This document shows positions 60,146-64,000 of a stretch of 64,000 nt of DNA, piece by piece. This stretch comes from Bryopsis sp. KO-2023. Lineage: Eukaryota; Chlorophyta; Ulvophyceae; Bryopsidales; Bryopsidaceae. The notes beneath the pieces were generated by a model that was not told the DNA's origin, ran no database searches, and saw only the letters and a list, made by a program, of their open reading frames with translations. The DNA lies in NCBI GenBank assembly GCA_030272585.1, contig BSYQ01000003.1, positions 4,216,001 to 4,280,000 of the forward strand, given 5' to 3'. The stretch's first letter is position 1. Each line of letters begins with the position of its first letter. Made by a program: the position numbers and the translations under genes.

Positions 60146-62471
60146 ATGCTCCTTCTGGGCTCAGCAAGCCAGGCTTCATTCAGGTTTCTCGCGGAAAAGA
60201 AACCTTTTGCGCGTTTCTGCTCGGCCGACAGTTCCATAAACAAACTAGCCCCAGCCAGAGGGTTTCCACAGTCATTTTCTAAACCCCGGCGCACTTCCTT
60301 AGCTTGTCTTTCCGATAGCTCTTGCGCTGCAGGTGCAACAGTAGAAAACAACCCAAGCCCCTTGTTGGATGGGTGGAAAAAGAAAGGCGATCGTTCATCA
60401 TTTCAGAGAATTGTGTGTGAATCTGAAGCATCCATCCACTCTCAACATCTTTCCCTCAATTTTCCCCCCATATCTGCAGGAGCCCTCTGGTCTGGAGTGA
60501 GCCATACATCCATGTTGCAAGTCTTACCCAGTCTCATTGTGATTGCCGGAGCAGCATTTCTGGTGCTCTGGTATGGGGTGCTCCCCAATTTGAACGATGA
60601 CCCTGATTACGAACTGGCGGAGTTGGAGGGGCGACAGCAGGTTTTCATTTCCAGCAAGGATCTGCACGATTTGATGGTCAATTCCTCCACGGGCGTCACC
60701 GTCCTGGATGCCAGAAATCGACACAATGCACTGGCTGCGAGGGTCATCCCTGGAGCCGGCGACAGCATCCCTGGTAAGATTGTTTGTTTTTTTCAATCTT
60801 CTAGTTGAGCATAGATGCTCTCGATTTTTGTTGGGAGGGCTTTTTCTTTTTTTTTCTTTTTTCTTTTTTTGCTGATCAATGTCATCACAAGAATGCAATG
60901 AAGGATTCAATTAGTCATATCCTCTTGATAACCACCCATGTTGAGTGTGTCCATGAGTAATGTTTCAGGTGCGCGTCGAGCCCCATGGGGGGATTTCACG
61001 GTGTCAGGTGGCAGAGGTGATCTGAAATCGGTGCCCGAATTAGAAACCATTTTCCGAGAACTGGGGGTGTCCAACGATGTCCCTGTCGTGGTGTATGGAT
61101 CTTGGAAGGAAGAATGGGGCGAAGAGGGCAGAATCTTTTGGCAGCTTCAATGGCTCGGCCATCAAAATGTCCGCATCCTCCATGGAGGTAGCATCGAAGT
61201 GCATGAATTCCATTCTTGATTTAAGCAATGTTGGTTTTTTGCCCTGTGAGAAAAAAAAAATATGAGAAATCAATTTGAAACTGGGCAATGGGCAAAACGC
61301 ATTCGGGAGTGGGGGGGAAGGTGAATTCATAATGTCTTGTATCACAGTATCGTCAATTGGGATGATAGTGTTGTTTCGTTGTTTTTTTTTGTTGCCCTGC
61401 TCATTGCACTTCCAAGGTATATTTGGCTGGACGGAGAGTGGTTTGAAGGGTGGATCTGGCTTCGGGGGCAAAGGTGCCTTTGAGGCGAATCCCGATCCAG
61501 ACTTGATTATCGATGCCGATGAAATCGCAAAGATGATTGACGCTGGGGGCGACAATCTGTTTTTGCTGGACTCGAGGACGGAGAGCGAGTTTGACGGCTC
61601 CCTCAAATACAATGTCCAAAGGGGAGGTCACATCCCTGGAGCCGTTTCCTTCCATTGGTAAATTCGAGTTCCTTAGCCCACCGCCGTTTGTTTCTTTTGG
61701 ACTCTCACTAGGCCTAACGTTACACCGTTCTGGGTGGTGGGGGTAGAACCTTTTTGCTTGCAGCCTTTTGGTGGGAAATCCTTTTTCTGGATTGATTTTA
61801 CGTTGTGTGTGGAATCGTAGGAAGGAGGTGTTTGTGGGCGATGGCAGTGGAAATTTGAGGGACAAAGACGAGGTCAGACAGCAGCTGACAGATTTGGGTT
61901 TGAAGGATGGAATGAAAATTGCAGCGTACTGCACTGGTAACTGGATGGTCATATATGCTCCAGCTTCAGTTCTCAATTGAGAAATTTTCCACAGAATTTT
62001 CCTTTCCATGGATGTTTCTTCATGCAGTTACATTTGTTGTTTCATCATTTGGGAAGAGTGGAAGAATCATTCAGTCTTGTCTGTGGAACGCTAAGAATCC
62101 TCTAGTTGAAATTATCCATGAATAACCTTTTCTGCGAGTTCCACCAGAAAAGAAGCAACTTTTGCAGTTGAAACTCAACCAGGCAAGGTTTGTGGCCTTG
62201 GTGATCTTCCCTGGCATTCCAGTTTTCATCCTTTCCAATGTGGAGGCACTCCAGTTTCTCTATGAAACCAAAAATGGAGCCCTGTAGCATCGTCGTTTTT
62301 CATGCAATTCTGATTTTCATGCTTTTGTTTGCAGGGGGAATCCGTTCTGGGTTCTTCTACGCGGTCTTCCAATGGCTGGGATACTCTAACATCGCCAATT
62401 ATCCTGGTTCATGGTGGGACTGGGCTTCCAGGACAGACTTACCAGTATCCACCTTCGCCGGGCATTCATAA
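60146..62471 (+). CDS. Membrane-anchored tandem rhodanese (thiosulfate sulfurtransferase-like), probably organellar
   Basis: Rhodaneses move sulfane sulfur through a cysteine persulfide. Exons 60146-60773, 60969-61187, 61417-61657, 61821-61936 and 62335-62471 join in phase to 446 residues. The chosen start (MLLLGSASQASFRF...) gives a basic, Ser-rich, acid-poor leader resembling a transit peptide. A transmembrane segment follows (SLIVIAGAAFLVLWYGVL). Domain 1 has VTVLDARNRHNA and VPVVVYGSWKEEW; its active-site loop lacks cysteine, as in the inactive N-terminal domain of two-domain rhodaneses. Domain 2 has LFLLDSRTESEFDG, GGHIPGAVSFHW, and the catalytic loop YCTGGIRSG, then VFQWLGY and YPGSWWDW. 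The loop cysteine codon and glycine flank the last intron. A poly(A) signal lies at 62954-62959. Confidence 0.88.
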
Positions 62472-63250
62472 ATGTGATTTCTTACAATAAGTCGCAGAAA
62501 AAAGGCAGGGATGGTTTTCTTTTTGGAGTTTTTTGTTTTCTCCTATTGTATTTGTGTCCTTTTCAATGAAAAGGCAGTGATGGATCCTTGGTGTAGGGGA
62601 CTTTTTTTTTTGGTTTGGTCAATGCCTTGCCAGTACCTTGGCAAGTCGATTGTATACACGCGCAATTCTCAGTAGTTTAGCAATGGTTGCAGAAAAAACT
62701 GGGGAGCATGGAGGAAGGGATGCTTTCCTTGTATAGAAACTTTGCATGTAAATCATGGATTGTTGAAACGATGAAGCTGTTAACTGGAGGATGCACTCTT
62801 CTAGCACTCTGGATTGTCCGCTGTTCGACAACTGTATTCGTTCGACTGGAATGTGTGGTGGCTTTTTTGTGTGTGTGCAATCGAGGGGGGGTGGTTCTTT
62901 GCTACCACAGAAAAAAAAATTCAGTTGGGATGTGACAAGGATTCGACAGTGTAAATAAAGAATTGCTGGACAATTTTTTTTTTATTTATTTCCAGTTCCC
63001 AGCGTAAAGCCCCCCCTTGGACCCCACCTGGGCGACATGTTGGTTGGCACCCAGTCGTCGTAGGTCCCATTTCACTCCACCCTCTTGCCGAACCAAGGAT
63101 GAATGTGCCACTGACCGAACATCAGATGTCAGATATGGGCACAGTCACCACAATCCTCGAACTTGGCCCGTACAGGATTCGTTCTGGTGCATGCGCTTTA
63201 AATAAAGCCAGAGCAAATCCACATCCCCGAATCATCTCGGACCCCCCACG
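62472..63250. other. Rhodanese 3' UTR and upstream region of the right-edge gene
   Basis: The rhodanese 3' UTR runs to the AATAAA at 62954-62959. The remaining 290 bp is the 5' flank of the next gene. I see no other feature. Confidence 0.55.
62954..62959 (+). terminator. Poly(A) signal of the rhodanese gene
   Basis: AATAAA, 483 bp after the stop codon, followed by T-rich sequence. Confidence 0.6.
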
Positions 63251-64000
63251 ATGTCCCCCCTTGTTCTGAGCGGGGGTTCCCCCGTTTCTTTCGATTTCCG
63301 ATCGCCTACGAATCCTCCCCGCCGCCTCCTCGTCCCAGTGCACAGAACCGGAAAATCTCGCGCGTGCCAACTGTCGTCCCGACGCTCAGCACCCCCGTTG
63401 AACCAGCGGGTGTCTCTTTGCCTATCGGCGACAGGCTCCGAAGAGGTCACGTTGGAAAGAGGACCCACGCCCGACGAGGTTGGCCGACGCTTTTCCTTCC
63501 TGTCTGCTTTTTGCCCTCATGGATCCAGATCTTGACGATTTCACGATCTGTGTTTACGATTGTGGATCCAATCATTGATCGAATAGCAAAATCGTTGATT
63601 ATTCAATGCATGCATTCCATCTTGGGTTTTATTTGCTTTATGTTTCTTTCCACAGGATGATGTAGATCTGGATGAACCATTTGTGGTGGGGGGAAAGGGC
63701 ATCAATTCGAAGGGAGCCGGTCGATCTTTCATCAGTCCTGGATGGCTAACTCAGCTTGGACGACTGTGGGGAGGAAAAGCAGTGAGTCGCCTTCGTTTTT
63801 TGTTTTTTTGCACGTTTTTCGGTTGTTCTTTTTTCTTTTTACACAGGCCTTGCATCAACCATTCAACGTTGTTCTTTTTTTTCTTCGATAGAAATCACTG
63901 TAACCACACGGTTTCCTATTGATTCATGAATCTTGAGTGTTTCCGAAAAAGGTGCGGATTTTTTTATTGTTATTTTCCCCTATATCCATTTTTTGAGGGT
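63251..64000 (+). CDS. 5' part of a probable plastid-targeted protein (partial, runs off window)
   Basis: Two coding exons are visible: 63251-63478 and 63656-63781, joined in phase 0. The gene continues past an intron starting at 63782. Exon 1 (MSPLVLSGGSPVSFDF...) is rich in Ser, Pro and Arg with almost no acidic residues for about 65 positions, as in chloroplast transit peptides. It then turns acidic (SEEVTLERGPTPDE). Exon 2 begins DDVDLDEPFVVGGKG and continues GRSFISPGWLTQLGRLWGGKA. I do not recognise the mature domain from 42 residues. Plastid targeting is inference from composition. The donor GCA|GTGAGT at 63782 is good. Confidence 0.6.

Overview
This window is nuclear DNA from an intron-rich, photosynthetic eukaryote. 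Almost every gene is split into short exons (about 35 to 350 nt) by GT-AG introns with pyrimidine-rich acceptors. The intergenic and intronic sequence is full of A/T homopolymers, C/G runs and microsatellites. Several products carry N-terminal extensions rich in Ser, Arg, Lys and Ala that look like organelle transit peptides (4-alpha-glucanotransferase, bacterial-type RNase HII, a tandem rhodanese, and the partial gene at the right edge). None of these starts with an obvious signal peptide. I infer a primary plastid, so a green or streptophyte alga or a glaucophyte. The species cannot be named from this sequence.

Layout. 38-2928 (-): CLASRP/SWAP2-like SR splicing protein. 3540-4133: non-autonomous TA-flanked DNA transposon. 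4680-8934 (-): SRP72. 10407-13354 (-): DPE1-type 4-alpha-glucanotransferase, head-to-head with the coatomer gamma subunit (14186-19494, +). 20891-30798 (+): 21-exon coiled-coil golgin ending in a GRIP domain. 33778-35149 (+): compact, degenerate protein kinase. 36872-36943 (+): tRNA-Cys(GCA). 39219-42898 (-): PPM1G-type PP2C phosphatase. 44040-51010 (-): Ariadne-type RBR ubiquitin ligase with a very long insertion. 51598-53066 (-): RNase HII. 53962-55497 (+): predicted secreted Cys-rich protein. 56501-57719 (-): Sm protein F. 58077-59304 (+): second predicted secreted protein with a Cys-rich tail. 60146-62471 (+): membrane-anchored tandem rhodanese. From 63251 (+): a probable plastid protein running off the window.

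The gene models were built by hand. Each intron was placed so that reading phase is kept across the junction and the joined protein matches the family. Models for SRP72, COPG, PPM1G, SmF, RNase HII, DPE1, golgin and RBR close exactly in phase from ATG to stop. Most genes are housekeeping: splicing (CLASRP, SmF, and PPM1G, which is splicing-linked in animals), protein targeting and membrane traffic (SRP72, COPG, golgin), and ubiquitination (RBR). Organelle metabolism and maintenance are represented by DPE1, RNase HII and the rhodanese. They do not form one pathway.

The least described items are the RBR ligase with about 730 residues between IBR and Rcat, the two neighbouring signal-peptide genes that each end in a Cys-rich exon and match no family I know, the degenerate kinase, and the golgin with a hydrophobic N-terminus.
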